Of a stretch of DNA of 64,000 nt, positions 9,532 to 20,114 are shown one piece after another. Both the position numbers and the translations under genes were made by a program. The notes under the pieces were generated by a model. It searched no databases. It saw only the letters and a list, made by a program, of their open reading frames with translations, and was not told the origin of the DNA. Every line of letters starts with the position of its first letter. Position 1 is the stretch's first letter. The DNA is from Entoloma clypeatum (Eukaryota > Basidiomycota > Agaricomycetes > Agaricales > Entolomataceae): the NCBI GenBank assembly GCA_963565915.1, contig OY751496.1:248001-312000 (forward strand), in the 5' to 3' direction.

Positions 9532-11274
9532 ATGCCACTGACACTTGGACGCGCCGCACGCAGAGTCCTTCACCTACCATCACTACGACCGCCATGCTTC
9601 TATACACATGCACACCAGATAGCATCTGTGCACTCAGCTGGATGTAGTCGCACGATCTCTCCGCGCAAGGGATTACTCAAATATGTCGACCTCGCCGAAG
9701 AACGGGATGGACATGTCGGTGGCGGTTTTCTGACTCGCCTTGTACGCAAGGCCAACAGCTCCAGGGAGGTACGCGAACTCGTCAACGAGGCCGCTCGCAG
9801 GTTCAACGACACCGTTCCTTGGCAACTCCTTTCCGCGGCCGTCCACGTCAGTGCTGGTCCCTCTGTCGATGACCCACAGCTCGCCGGCACTCTTCTCGCG
9901 CGCATCCCCCCAGAGAACATCTCCCACATCCACGAAGGAGTTCTTCGTGCCGTCCTCGGGAATGCATCAAAGCACAAAAACAGCGCGGTGGCCATCAATG
10001 CCTTCCGTCTTCTCGTTGCACGAGGTATAGCCTTGACTCCTACGGACTACGGCCGCGTCATCCACAGTGGCATTGACTCAATCGATGAGGAGGCCCGGCT
10101 TATGACCATGCTTCTTCAGCAACCCTGTCCAGACGATCTAGATCACCGGGTCATCGGTGTACTGCTCAAGACATGCAATGCGCGCCACGACTTCGACATG
10201 GCAAGGAGAGTATGGCAGTGGGCCACGCCGCACCGCCACGCAAATCCTGGTAATCCCGAGTTATGTTATGTGGCTTCTCAGTATCTCCTTCTCTGTGGCC
10301 GAACAGGCAACCTGCCGGTGGCATGGCAGGTCTGGGAGGATGCCAAGAACGCCGGCTTTGCCCACCTTCCAATTGTGACCGGTAGCATGCTGTCAATACT
10401 CGCCACGCACGGCGCCGTCCACGAGGTGCTGATGCTCATCAAAGACATCCCTCCCTCTTCCTTCAATTCTCATATGTTGACCGCCGCGCTCACTGCCTGT
10501 TCCCACTCGGGAAATGTTGACGCTGCCCGCGCATTGATGGAACAAATTGAGTCAGACAATGGCCGACCTTCCGTCGCAAGCATCCAGTCATACACCGCAC
10601 TCGTAGATGCATATGCGCGAAGGGGCGATTTTACGTCCGCCCTCGAAATCATCGAGCGCGCCAAGAGCCAAAGCAACATTGGAGAAGATGACGTGATGTG
10701 GATGACGGTGCTCGGTCCTTGTCGTGTCTTCAAGAACCTCCCTGTCGCGCGGATCGCATTCGACGCTGTTCAGAGGCTAGGTTCGCCTGAGCACCTCGCA
10801 TCAGCGTACGTCCTGATGTCTGATGTGTACAAGGCCTGTGGAGATGTGTCTGCTGCGTCTCGCATGCAGCAAGAGCGTCTGCAGAAAGGGCTCACGAAGC
10901 AGCGGGGTGCTGTGACGCTATCCATGGGCAACGGCCAGACACATGTTTTTCACGTCAGGGAGATCCCGCCGGAGTTGTCCCATGCCTCACGCGCCATCCA
11001 GCGGAAGCTGAAGGAATGGAGCCTCTGGCTAGTTGCGCGCGGCGTTAGTGATGAGTCCATCCAATGCCAGCATAGCGAGAAACTTGCACTGGCATACGCA
11101 GTCACAGAAGGCATGAGCCATGTTGTACTCCGGAAAAACCTGAGGATATGTGGGGCTTGTCATGAGGCATCTAAACAAATTACAGTCCTAGAGTCTATCT
11201 CGATTCACCATTGGGACAAGTCTAGAGTACATGTTATGAAGGATGGGAAGTGTTCTTGTAATGATAATTATTGA
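9532..11274 (+). CDS. PPR protein with plant-type E1-E2-DYW deaminase domain
   Basis: A single intronless frame of 580 residues from the first ATG after the divergent promoter. The N-terminus (MPLTLGRAARRVLHLPSLR) is arginine-rich and acid-free, like a mitochondrial presequence. Pentatricopeptide repeats occupy about residues 200-423, for example SYTALVDAYARRGDFTSALE (about 354-373) and VMWMTVLGPCRVFKNLPVA (388-406). Next come an E1-like motif (AYVLMSDVYKACGDVSAAS, from 425), an E2/PG-box-like motif (GNGQTHVFHV, 466-475) and a C-terminal DYW domain. The deaminase signature is HSE (514-516) plus CGACH (540-544). The second metal site fits H567 and C574-S-C576, and the protein ends NDNY where plants have GDYW. 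In plants, DYW proteins perform C-to-U editing of mitochondrial and plastid RNA. Function here is inferred. Neighbouring genes are fungal and intron-rich, arguing against contamination. Confidence 0.9.
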   Translation: MPLTLGRAARRVLHLPSLRPPCFYTHAHQIASVHSAGCSRTISPRKGLLKYVDLAEERDGHVGGGFLTRLVRKANSSREVRELVNEAARRFNDTVPWQLLSAAVHVSAGPSVDDPQLAGTLLARIPPENISHIHEGVLRAVLGNASKHKNSAVAINAFRLLVARGIALTPTDYGRVIHSGIDSIDEEARLMTMLLQQPCPDDLDHRVIGVLLKTCNARHDFDMARRVWQWATPHRHANPGNPELCYVASQYLLLCGRTGNLPVAWQVWEDAKNAGFAHLPIVTGSMLSILATHGAVHEVLMLIKDIPPSSFNSHMLTAALTACSHSGNVDAARALMEQIESDNGRPSVASIQSYTALVDAYARRGDFTSALEIIERAKSQSNIGEDDVMWMTVLGPCRVFKNLPVARIAFDAVQRLGSPEHLASAYVLMSDVYKACGDVSAASRMQQERLQKGLTKQRGAVTLSMGNGQTHVFHVREIPPELSHASRAIQRKLKEWSLWLVARGVSDESIQCQHSEKLALAYAVTEGMSHVVLRKNLRICGACHEASKQITVLESISIHHWDKSRVHVMKDGKCSCNDNY

Positions 11275-11362
11275 ATATGTGGGTTCCGAGTTTGAGTTTA
11301 CGAAAAATCGGCTATTCCAGACGAGCCCCGATTTTTTTCGCCATCTCATCTCAGTTGTTCAC

Positions 11363-12386
11363 CGCTCCAGTGGCCCTGTCGCTAATGTAAAGTGCACTAT
11401 ATGTGTTACAGAGTACTATAGAGTCGCTGTCTTGCAAGCTTTCCGTGCACGGTGGTTCATGTAGACCCCTGCGCTCCTCCGAGTGACGTAGATAATTCAT
11501 GTGGAGAATCGGCGCCTGCCTACTATGTCGAGGAAGAAAGGAGAGGCCAGGGTTCGCCGAAGAAGCGTGCCTACTATCACCGGTCAAACCATGACCATCG
11601 TGTCTCCGGTACTGTATCCTTCTCTGAAAGTAAGTTCTTCCGATTCATCCCGTGCGTGCGATGGAAAAACTATTAAAAGAACGCAGCGGCACGTCATCCT
11701 CAGCACGATACCCAGGTCCCCAGTTCTTTGCACTCACTCGATCCAAACAACCATACCATGCACCTATTCCGCACGTTCACCATTTTTATCGCGCTGTGCG
11801 TTGCGAACACCCTCGCGAATCCTCTCTTGTTGGAAGCGGGCTCCCCCAAAGCCAAAGTTCATATACCCCACTGCAGCGGAGGAGGGCCTTGCGGCAGGAT
11901 AAGTGAACTGGCAAGTCTGCCTATCGATAAATTTGCTTTATGACTCACCTCCGTCCTGAAATTTAGGACTCCAGTCATGCTTGAAAGAAAGCCATAGTTT
12001 CAATAACGCCTGCGGGACTTTAGATCGGCAGGCGACCACAGAATTGCGCACACTTACGCCGGTAGCACGTTGTATAGTTGTATTCGTTGCTTTGGGTGTT
12101 TGAAGCCACATAACTAGCTATTATAGCCTTCATTTCTTTTGTTCTTGCAGTCCTTGTACTATCGAGAGACATGTGCGGGCCGGGGCTCATGGAGAACCTG
12201 GGTCCTGGGTCCTGTCCTGTCGCCGCGACCGCGCGGCGCTTACATACTGCTTCTCCTTGAGCCTAGGCAGAGTCGGCGTGAGAGCTGCATTATGTCGATC
12301 GAATAAGCGATGTGCTGTGCTATGGAATACAAAAACCGGTAAGGAAGAGCATTGCCGTGCGCTGGCACGGTGCTGATGGTTTCGGC
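11363..12386 (+). repeat. inverted duplication, copy A
   Basis: This segment matches the reverse complement of 19381-20538 through the gene and its flanks. Shared stretches include CTCCAGTGGCCCTGTCGCT (11365), CTCCTCCGAGTGACGTAGA (near 11475), GAACACCCTCGCGAATCC and GGGCTCATGGAGAACCT (near 12183). The copies differ by many substitutions and indels, so the event is old. The two copies lie in opposite orientation about 7 kb apart. Confidence 0.85.
11758..12103 (+). CDS. small secreted cysteine-containing protein, copy A
   Basis: Two exons, 11758-11902 and 11967-12103, spliced at A|GTGAAC and TTTAG|GA, give 93 residues. The N-terminus is a clear signal peptide (MHLFRTFTIFIALCVANTLA) followed by NPLLLEAGS. 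The mature part holds HCSGGGPCGRI and, after the intron, QSCLKESHSFNNACGTLD. It is the paralogue of the minus-strand gene at 19373-20114. Compared with that copy, the region after the second exon's NNA block has small deletions that shift the frame and bring an earlier stop, so this copy may be damaged. Likely extracellular; function unknown. Confidence 0.6.
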
Positions 12387-12797
12387 TCAATATACACGTA
12401 TCGCTGTCATGTCACTTCTGACGACTCGTCATTCTGCTCTCGAGGATGGCCATTGGCGATGGATCTCTTGTGCGTTACAGCGCAAGATGGGAATTCCTTG
12501 GCAGATCGGTGGCGATTAGTACACCTCGTTGGGCAATCATTCCAGAGGCTCCAAAGAGGCTCGAAAATACTGCGCCTTCTCGTTGTAGTGAGTAGTGGCG
12601 CGCACGTGAGTCGACAGAATAATCAAACTCGGTTGCTTTAGCTGAACGTTATGCCATTGACACGATCTTCATTTCTCCCCTCCTTAGCCCACTAGAATTC
12701 CTTTTCTACCAAAACACTTTCACTCCTGAGCTCAAAACCTCCTCGTTAAACAGAAAATAATTCAACAAAAAATCCTGCGCCCGAAAACTTGTTCGAC
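12387..12797. other. intergenic, 5' region of the GDT1-like gene
   Basis: No supported coding region. Pyrimidine-rich sequence just upstream of the GDT1-like start (12660-12720) is consistent with a fungal promoter or leader. Confidence 0.4.
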
Positions 12798-13746
12798 ATG
12801 TCTTCCACCTCCGACGACTCATCGATTGAGCCTGAAGGAACCGCCGCCGCTCTCCTACAATCATTCGCCATGATCATATTCTCCGAAATCGGCGACAAAA
12901 CCTTCCTCATTGCCGCCATCCTCGCCATGCGGCACCCGCGGCTAGTCGTGTTCGCCGGCGCCTTTGGCTCGCTCGTCGTCATGTCCATCCTCTCCGCGGC
13001 CATGGGCCACATCCTACCCACGATGATACCGAAAAAGTGGACGCAGATCGCGGCTGCGGCGCTGTTCCTCGTGTTTGGGTCGAAGATGGTGGCGGAAGCG
13101 AGGTCGATGAAAGGGGGGAAGGAGAAGATAAGGGAGGAGATGAAAGAGGCGGCGGAGGAGATAGAGGAGGATGAGGCGGGGGAGGGCAAGGATGAGATAA
13201 TCGAGATGAGGGGAGTTGAGGAGGGGATGGCAAGTCCGGCTGTTCCTGGGGAACGGGGAACACTCGGGAGGACGAAGCCTGCGTCGTTCAAGGAGGGACT
13301 GCGGAATTTCTGCAGTCTGTTCTTGGGCCCGGTATTTGTCCAGGCGTTTGTGCTTACTTTCCTCGGAGAGTGGGGGGACCGCAGCCAGATTGCAACTATT
13401 GCTCTTGGAGCAGCTCACGTACGCTGCGTCCTTTCCCTTCACGCTCTCTCCATGCTTACAGCCATTTCAGAATGTGTACCTTGTCTCTCTGGGGACAATC
13501 GTTGGTCACTCGTGTTGCACTGGGCTTGCTGTTATCGGAGGCAGATATATCTCAACAAAAATCTCGGTGAAGCAAGGTGTGTTTACCCTTTCCAAAGAAT
13601 CGCCTCCAGGGCTCAGTTATCATACAACAGTCACCTATGGAGGAGCAGCCCTCTTCCTGCTATTTGGCATTATATACCTCTACGAAGCGTGGGCGATGAT
13701 TTCGGACATAGACATGTCGATACACCTCAGCACGGACAGTCAGTGA
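12798..13746 (+). CDS. GDT1/TMEM165-like (UPF0016) cation transporter
   Basis: Three exons, 12798-13418, 13471-13576 and 13631-13746, give 280 residues. The two family signature motifs are both present: EIGDKTFLIAAILAM in the N-terminal half and EWGDRSQIATIALGA in the C-terminal half. Each half has hydrophobic helices around the E-x-G-D-[KR]-[ST] core. The two halves are joined by a highly charged linker (KEKIREEMKEAAEEIEEDE and following). In yeast, Gdt1 is a Golgi Ca2+/Mn2+ transporter supporting calcium tolerance and glycosylation; the same role is inferred here. The start codon follows a pyrimidine-rich leader; an in-frame upstream extension lacks an ATG. The C-terminus (YEAWAMISDIDMS) is complete. 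Confidence 0.93.
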
Positions 13747-14212
13747 TCGTGTTAATCTAGATTCTACATTACCTGTGCTGGCCCACACTACTCGCGCAAT
13801 GCCAAGAGAAACGATCTCTTCTTTTTGGCTATTCTTGTCTGATCACCCAGATCTTCAAACGCACTATATGCTTCATGCCTACATTACCCAATGACGAGCA
13901 TATGCGTTTACTCCCCTGCATCGAGGATCTTATCTTGGTCGGTCGAGCTATGAAGCCCTGTAGGAAGCCTGATAAAGTGGGAGATCACAGCGAAGGCGAC
14001 GAGGATCCTGTAATTCTTTTCTTCATTCAGATTTCATCCCAGGTGTCGCTAACGCCATGTACGACCCTAGCACGCATGCCACAGCGACGTGACTGAGACC
14101 ACTGCCGCCGCGTACAATACGTTCAAGTCTGCCATGAATTTGGTCTATCGTACAGTCAGTCGCACCTCTCACGAGAGGTGATGTAGTCTAAGTTGCAATC
14201 AAGGCCGCAAAA
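13747..14212. other. intergenic
   Basis: Downstream of the GDT1-like gene. An open frame at 13875-14096 has no family resemblance or splice context. Nothing else recognised. Confidence 0.4.
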
Positions 14213-14514
14213 ATGAGCGGTGCGTCTGATACAGGTCTCTATGCCGTCCTGATTCACGTTCGTCTAGTTATAATCCTTCTTCCGTCATACATACAGTACG
14301 TTGTAATGCTAATCGTGTGTCCTCTATCTGACATGTAGTTTTGTGCGATATCAGAGAACCACTGTCTACAGGCGACGAACAGATAGAAGCGACTATAGCC
14401 TCAGCTGCAGCACGAGGCGGAAATCCATACGACCTCGCAGCCGTCCGAGCCAAATATGTCATGTTGTTGATTTTTGTACTAGGATGTCATTATCGAATGA
14501 CTGTCTACCGTTGA
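14213..14514 (+). CDS. small hypothetical protein
   Basis: A tiny first exon (14213-14234, MSGASDT) splices in phase over an intron ending ACATGTAG to a second exon from 14339. The second exon reads VLCDIREPLSTGDEQIEAT and then AARGGNPYDLAAVRAKY. This sequence is alanine-rich and helical and reads like genuine protein. The 3' end is unclear: the frame runs on to a TGA near 14512, but the last 17 or so codons look less protein-like and a further intron is possible. Family not recognised. Confidence 0.4.
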
Positions 14515-15001
14515 CACTTTAACCCAGGTAAACCCTTCCAAGGACATTCTACGGAAACTTCGCTCACCCTTATCGTCAACGCAGCGACGTTTTGTTTTTG
14601 TGCTCGCCAACATCCCGCGTGTCTGCTGCTTTGTGAGGAAAAACAGTGCATTACTTGGGAATTTTATTGTGAGCATCGCAGCTGGTAATACGAATAACGT
14701 GGCTGACATCAATTGTATGATCTTCACTTGATATTGAGAAGCGGAGCGCCAACGGCCTTGATGTGACTCATAGGCAAGGATGAAGATCATGGGGATTTCT
14801 CATTCTTTCGACCGAGTTTTTCTGGGTCAGGGTATCAACCGTGTATAACTAGTACCTCATTACACGTTCAGTTTTTCTCATTATACGGCGAAGGTTGTAT
14901 GTGAGCACAGTACCGCATCCAGGGGTTGTGACTGAAAGGGGCCGTCATGCAAAAATGAGTTGAGGTTCAAACTGAGGACCTTTTGTCTCAAGCACATGCT
15001 A
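14515..15001. other. intergenic
   Basis: No supported gene between the small plus-strand gene and the 3' end of the minus-strand oxygenase-like pseudogene. Confidence 0.4.
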
Positions 15002-18000
15002 CTACAGCGTTAGGTCGATGATTCCGAGATTCGTCCCATACGTTTTGGCTCGCTTTGCAGGTGGCAGCGTTTGGTTCGGCTGTGTGCCTGTGGGGCGACG
15101 GACTCCCGCCACTGCAGCGGTGCCAGTCGACGGCCCCGTAGCAACCGTTCGTTGCTGCTGCTGCACGGCTACCCTCGCGGGAGCAGGTACGCCCTTAATC
15201 CACATCCCATACTCTGCGTATTCATCACCGTAAATCCGCTTGCGCTCCTCCTCGTCGGGGCTCGCGTCCTTGAGGAGCTGGATCGCTTTCTTCTGGTTCG
15301 CCTTCCACACGGACTGGTCATAGAGTAGACTAGTCTTCGTCACCTGTGTAATGTTACGCAGCGTGAGGATCCTGGGGACGAACGCCATTCAAATGAAGCA
15401 AGTAAAAGCGCTTATCCTGATCCCCTGCGGAGACGTGCGTATCGTCTCCCACGCCGCGCCCTCGGACGTGACGTATAATTGCAGATAGTTCTCGACATGC
15501 TTCCGCTTCGGTGCGCCGATCCTTTCGAGGATGAGCAACTTCTCGGGCTTGGAGACCAGGAACGTTCGGATGAGCTTACAAAACTCGCACGGGCACGCCC
15601 AGCTGCCTATGTGCGCGAGCCGGGTTTCTGGGTTCGCAGTAGGGGGGTGGCCGAGGACCTTCTTCATGTATGCGCGTGCAATCAAACGGAAGGCGGGCGA
15701 GAGTGCATCGAGCATGTTGTGCTTCAGCGCGAGCTGCCGTAGCTGACTAACGAGTGGGAGGACGACTGTATCCACGTACGTCCGTTCCCCTTGACCTGTG
15801 AACGGAGGGTGGCCGTAGCGGACGTTGGCCAATGACGCCGCAGTATAAGGCGTGGGAACATGTTTCTTCAGGGAACTGGGCTCGAGGACGCGCTTGAGCA
15901 CCGCCCAGACGCCGTCCATAGCTTGCATCCAAATGCAACGATCCATAACAGTGATGACGGCCTCAGCAGTGGCGATGGACGCAAACCCTGCATATTTCTT
16001 CGTTACAGATGCAATCACCTCCAGGACCTTGGGGCCTTGGTATGAAACCGGCAGGATCAATTGATTGACGCGAGCCTGGAGTTCCTCGAGGATGGCGTTT
16101 GCTGAAGATTCTGAAGACGCGAGCGAGTTCAGCCTGGGCAGGATACTAGAGAAAAATCAGCACGATGGTGATAAGCATTGTCGTTAGTAACACAACAAAC
16201 ATATCCATGCCCCCTGGGAGAGACACGGTCTGCAAAAGCTTTCCGACTTCTTCTCTTGTAGTAACAGTGGGGCTCTCAGCCATCGCATCGACGATGGGCG
16301 TGATTACACTTTTTTGCAATGCTTCCAATCCTGGGATGGCCCCAGTGGTAGGGTGATTGGCAAGAAACTCCGCGATGCATGTAAGGAAAGGGAGCATCAA
16401 ACCTTTGGCACGTCTCTACGCGTCCGTGACAGAATGTCCCGAGGTATCCGCAACTTTCATGACGACTGTCCCAGCGAGGTCTGGGAAATTCAAGGCAATG
16501 CATGCCTCGAAATACGTCTTCGCGATATCCAGAGAAGGCTCGGGCCCTGCGGGCTTAGGGCGGCTCCCATAATACGAATACGCAGGTGAGGGGTCGACCG
16601 GGGAGAGTTTAATCTCCAGATTGGAAACGGCGGCCTTGAGGACCTCGGAGACGATATCCTGTTTGAGGGCGGCGTCGGCAGCTGCCATAGAGCCCTCGGG
16701 CTGTTCCCCCGTCGCCAAGTAAAGCGCAAATTCACGTAGAACCGATGCGTCGCTCAGTCGAGCGATTTGAGGTACTATACTGCGTGTTTCTCAGCTGCCG
16801 TTGAGATCTATGTACCAGAATCGAGACGCACCTGTCACGCATTAACACGAGACCATGACTCCCGGCGAGATGCGATAGCAGAACAAAATCCTCTTTTGAA
16901 AGTTTCCGAAGAGCTGTTAAAGCGGTAGACAATTGTAGGCCGGCCCATTCCGCTGTAGCGGCCGCCATCTTAACATTGTCTTTGTCTTCGCCCCCGGAGT
17001 CTTCATCAAAATTCTTCCAATCAAACGTTCGGAGCTCATCCAAGAACGAAAACAGCTTCTGGTTATGTTGTTCACGCTGAACCACAAGCTCAAGGCTGAT
17101 CACAAGGAATTGCCAGATTGAGAGCCGCGTCGGATACATGGGATTGAAAAGGCGCACCTGGGTTTGGTCGCCTCAATACCAAAGATCTTTATCGCGGGGC
17201 ACACATCCTCCACATCCAATACCGAAAGGCCCGCCGAACGTGAACATCCGTCCACAACCCGTTTCCACAGTTCAAGATCTCCCCAACGGCACGCCGCGTA
17301 GCAGACGGCATCTGATATGAGGACAGCATCCACGGACGAGGAGGTAAACCGGCCGAACAAAAATTCTATCGTGGCACGTTGTTCCGGGGTGGCTTTTGCG
17401 GTCCCATCAGCGTCAGGCTTCAAATCGTCACATACATCCTCCAGCGAATTACCCATCACGACGCAATCCGCGAATTTTGGCCATATAATCAGTACAGTTC
17501 GGCGGTACCCTGGAAAAGTTATCAACGACAGTTTCCGTTCCCTACTACTACTCACAGCGCTCCAATGTACCGGCCCCCTTGTGTGTTACATTACACCTTT
17601 ACACGTCTGACAGGGTAAGGAGCCATGTATCCTTCGTACTCCTGTTCGTCATAGTCACCGCTCGTAACAGACTCCTCGAGATCAGCGAGAATCGTCTCCG
17701 TGGTACCCTCAATTTCAACTTCATCTGCCATTTCCTGGCCATCCAAATCCACAAAATTGGTTATTGACATCGACCGCTCGGAGACTTCCATGAAGCCTAG
17801 AGCGTCATCGTTGCTTTCAGATTCTTCGGAGTCATCACGATATCCATACCGCCGCCTGCCATGATAGCCTGCGCCGTCATCGTCTGCTCCGCCCATTACA
17901 TGGCACTCGACCGACGCGAGACCAAGGCGAAAGCCAAGTTCCTGCCCTAGAGCGTTCAAGATCGCGATGCGCTGCGCATCCTCGCCCTTCAACGCACTCC

Positions 18001-18998
18001 CACGCAAGTTCGCTTGGGAATACTTGTGGTCAAGGAGATAGAGGATCTTCTCCGGCACCCCAGAACCGGCGTTCTCCTTCCACGCCATCAAGACTTTCCG
18101 GATCGCGTTGACCACCCCATCATTACCCGAGAGAGCTGGCCGCAGGGCGGTGGTGGTATGTATGAGGTTGTACGCAAGAGCGAGACGGTAATCGCCCGTG
18201 ATGGGCTTGACCTCATGCATCACGTCCGTGTACCACGCCATTACGTACGTCTGTATGTTGCTGACTGTGCTGCAGTCATAGACCGCAGCTATGCTGCCGT
18301 GTGATAGGTGGGTAGCACCGCCAGTGAAGAGCGAGGGGAGGACCACGACCATCGTAGCAACATCCCGTTGGCTTTTTCGGTGCTTTAAATGGCGTTAGGC
18401 TTGAATAACTCAACGACAATATCGTACTCACTCAACATGAGGAAGAAAACTTTACGCAGATCAAGATCAGCGGCAGAGACCAAAAATCAACACTTCCAAC
18501 GCACTGAGAGCCAGTTTCGTAGAGTAAGAGCTTATAAAGCTCACAGCTAGGTCTACTCGCCGCGTGGTTTACCCCCAGAGTCCGGCAAATCTTCTCGACG
18601 ACCATTTGGAGCCATACGCTCCACGCCGGATTCTGGAACGCGACCTACAATTTCAAAATTCACTGATTAGACGCGTAAAGTAGAGAAAACACGTGTTTCA
18701 TACCATAGTCGCGTCCAATTGCCAAGTATCGCGAGTTGACGTATCCACCACCGCCTGTTCCCCACGCGACTTGATCATTTGAGCCTCCCTTGCATTGAGA
18801 GGCAATCCCATCGGACCAAGGTCTGAGAGTACCAATCCGGGATTGGGTGCATCTGCGTATGCGCAATGAAAAGACGCTGCGCCAGTGAAGTCTAATTTGT
18901 TTTTTAAAGCACTTTGAAGAGTACCCTACAAAGGAGTCAAAGATAAACAACACTTAAATTAATGAGTTTTTACTTACAGATATGTCTGGGGCGGCCAT
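15002..18998 (-). pseudogene. 2OG-Fe(II) oxygenase-like protein, disrupted
   Basis: A long multi-exon gene with readable splice junctions. From the 5' end it reads GTLQSALKNKLDFTG, PGLVLSDLGPMGLPLNA, AWSVWLQMVVEKICRTLGV, ELYKLLLYETGSH, FLPHVDTEKANGM, MVVVLPSLFTGGATHLSH, WYTDVMHEVKPITGDYRLA, then a helical C-terminal region of several hundred residues ending GTNLGIIDLTL. The HVD, the later H in DVMHEV and the R in DYRLALAYNL fit the Fe(II) and 2-oxoglutarate ligands of prolyl-hydroxylase-like dioxygenases. Two lesions are visible. One base is missing at about 18359-18360, so the codons after KANGM fall out of frame. An in-frame TAG lies at 16416-16418 between HSVTDA and RRAKGLMLPF. Either could be an assembly error, but two together suggest a dying gene. 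Exon-like sequence continues upstream to about 19330, so the start is uncertain. Confidence 0.65.
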
Positions 18999-19059
18999 AT
19001 TATGCTCGTATGCCCTGATGAGGTGAAAGGTTAGGTTTGAAAAGTGCGCCATTGTCAGC

Positions 19060-19335
19060 CCTTGTCACACAACGCGTGACGTGACATACCCATATGAGGC
19101 AAGTGCCTTGGATCCACCAGCGTCTCGTACAATATCTATCTCTTTCTCTCGTGCCCTGACTTTGACATCTGGAGCCTCTATAATGCCCAACGAGGTTTAC
19201 TAACCAAGGCATTTGCATCTGCGCTGTAACGCAAATACATCGCCATCCTCACTGTCGAAACGGAGCAAACCCTGCAGACTGTCAAAGGTATTGGGTACGA
19301 TCAACGAGTCGTCGGGACATGACAGCGATAGTACG
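19060..19335 (-). other. exon-like stretch upstream of the oxygenase-like gene
   Basis: On the minus strand, pieces reading PDDSLIVPNTFDSLQGLLRFD, APDVKVRAREKEIDIVRDAG and GGSKALASYG join through canonical GTGAGG...TATAG and GTATGT...CATCAG introns. They then run in phase into AYEHNMAAPDIS, the start used for the oxygenase-like gene. No upstream ATG was found before a stop at about 19358. It is either the true 5' part of that gene, cut off by the inverted duplication, or the remnant of another gene. Confidence 0.4.
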
Positions 19336-19372
19336 TGTTCGGACCGCGATAGTAATACTTATACTTATCAAG

Positions 19373-20114
19373 TTATCCTACCGAAACCATCAGCACCGTG
19401 CCACGGCGATGATCTTCCAGGCCGGTTTTTATATCCAATAGCAACCGCACTCGCTTATTCAACCGACACAGAACCCAGGACCTAGGTTCTCCATGAGCCC
19501 CGGCCCGCACATATCTCTCAATTGACAGCGAAGAAGAATGAACGCATTGGGACGACGAGTTACAAAATAAACAAGTATGTGGCTTCAAACACCCAAAGCA
19601 ATGCAAAATTCCAATGAAATTATACAACGTGCCACCGTCGTAAGTGTGCACAATCCTGTGGTCGTAGTTGTAGGCCTGCCGATCTAGAGACCTGAAGGCG
19701 TTATTGAAACTATGGCTTTGCTTCAAGCATGACTGGAGTCCTAAATTACAAGACGGAGGTGAGCCATAGAGCAGATTTATCGATGGGCAGACTTGCCAGT
19801 TCACTTATCCTGCCGCCAGGCCCTCCTGCAATGCAGGGGGTATATGAACCTTGGCTTTGAATTTGTCCGGGGAGCATGCTTCCATCAGGAGAGGATTCGC
19901 GAGGGTGTTCGCAACGCACAGCGCGATGGAAACGATGACCGTGCAGAATAGGTGCATGGGGTGGTCGTTGCAATTGAGGCTCGCAACCTCCTTCGCTGCA
20001 GGGTGGCAGATGAAATTTGGGTTCTGGGGAGCGCGCTTCCAACAGGAGAGGATTGGCGAGGGTGTTCGCAATGCACAGCGCGATGGAAACGATGAACGTG
20101 CGGAATAGGTGCAT
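19373..20114 (-). CDS. small secreted cysteine-containing protein, copy B
   Basis: Exons 20114-19805 and 19740-19373 join with the same splice site and phase as copy A, giving 225 residues. The N-terminus is a signal peptide (MHLFRTFIVSIALCIANTLA) followed by NPLLLEARS. The second exon reads QSCLKQSHSFNNAFRSLD and HTYDGGTLYNFIGILHCFG. An internal tandem duplication has copied the signal-peptide exon: complement 19959 downward reads MHLFCTVIVSIALCVANTLA in a different frame, so the first frame reads through it as unrelated sequence (HAPILHGHRFHRAVRCEHP). Either start codon could be used, giving different N-termini. Extracellular location is inferred; function unknown. Confidence 0.55.
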
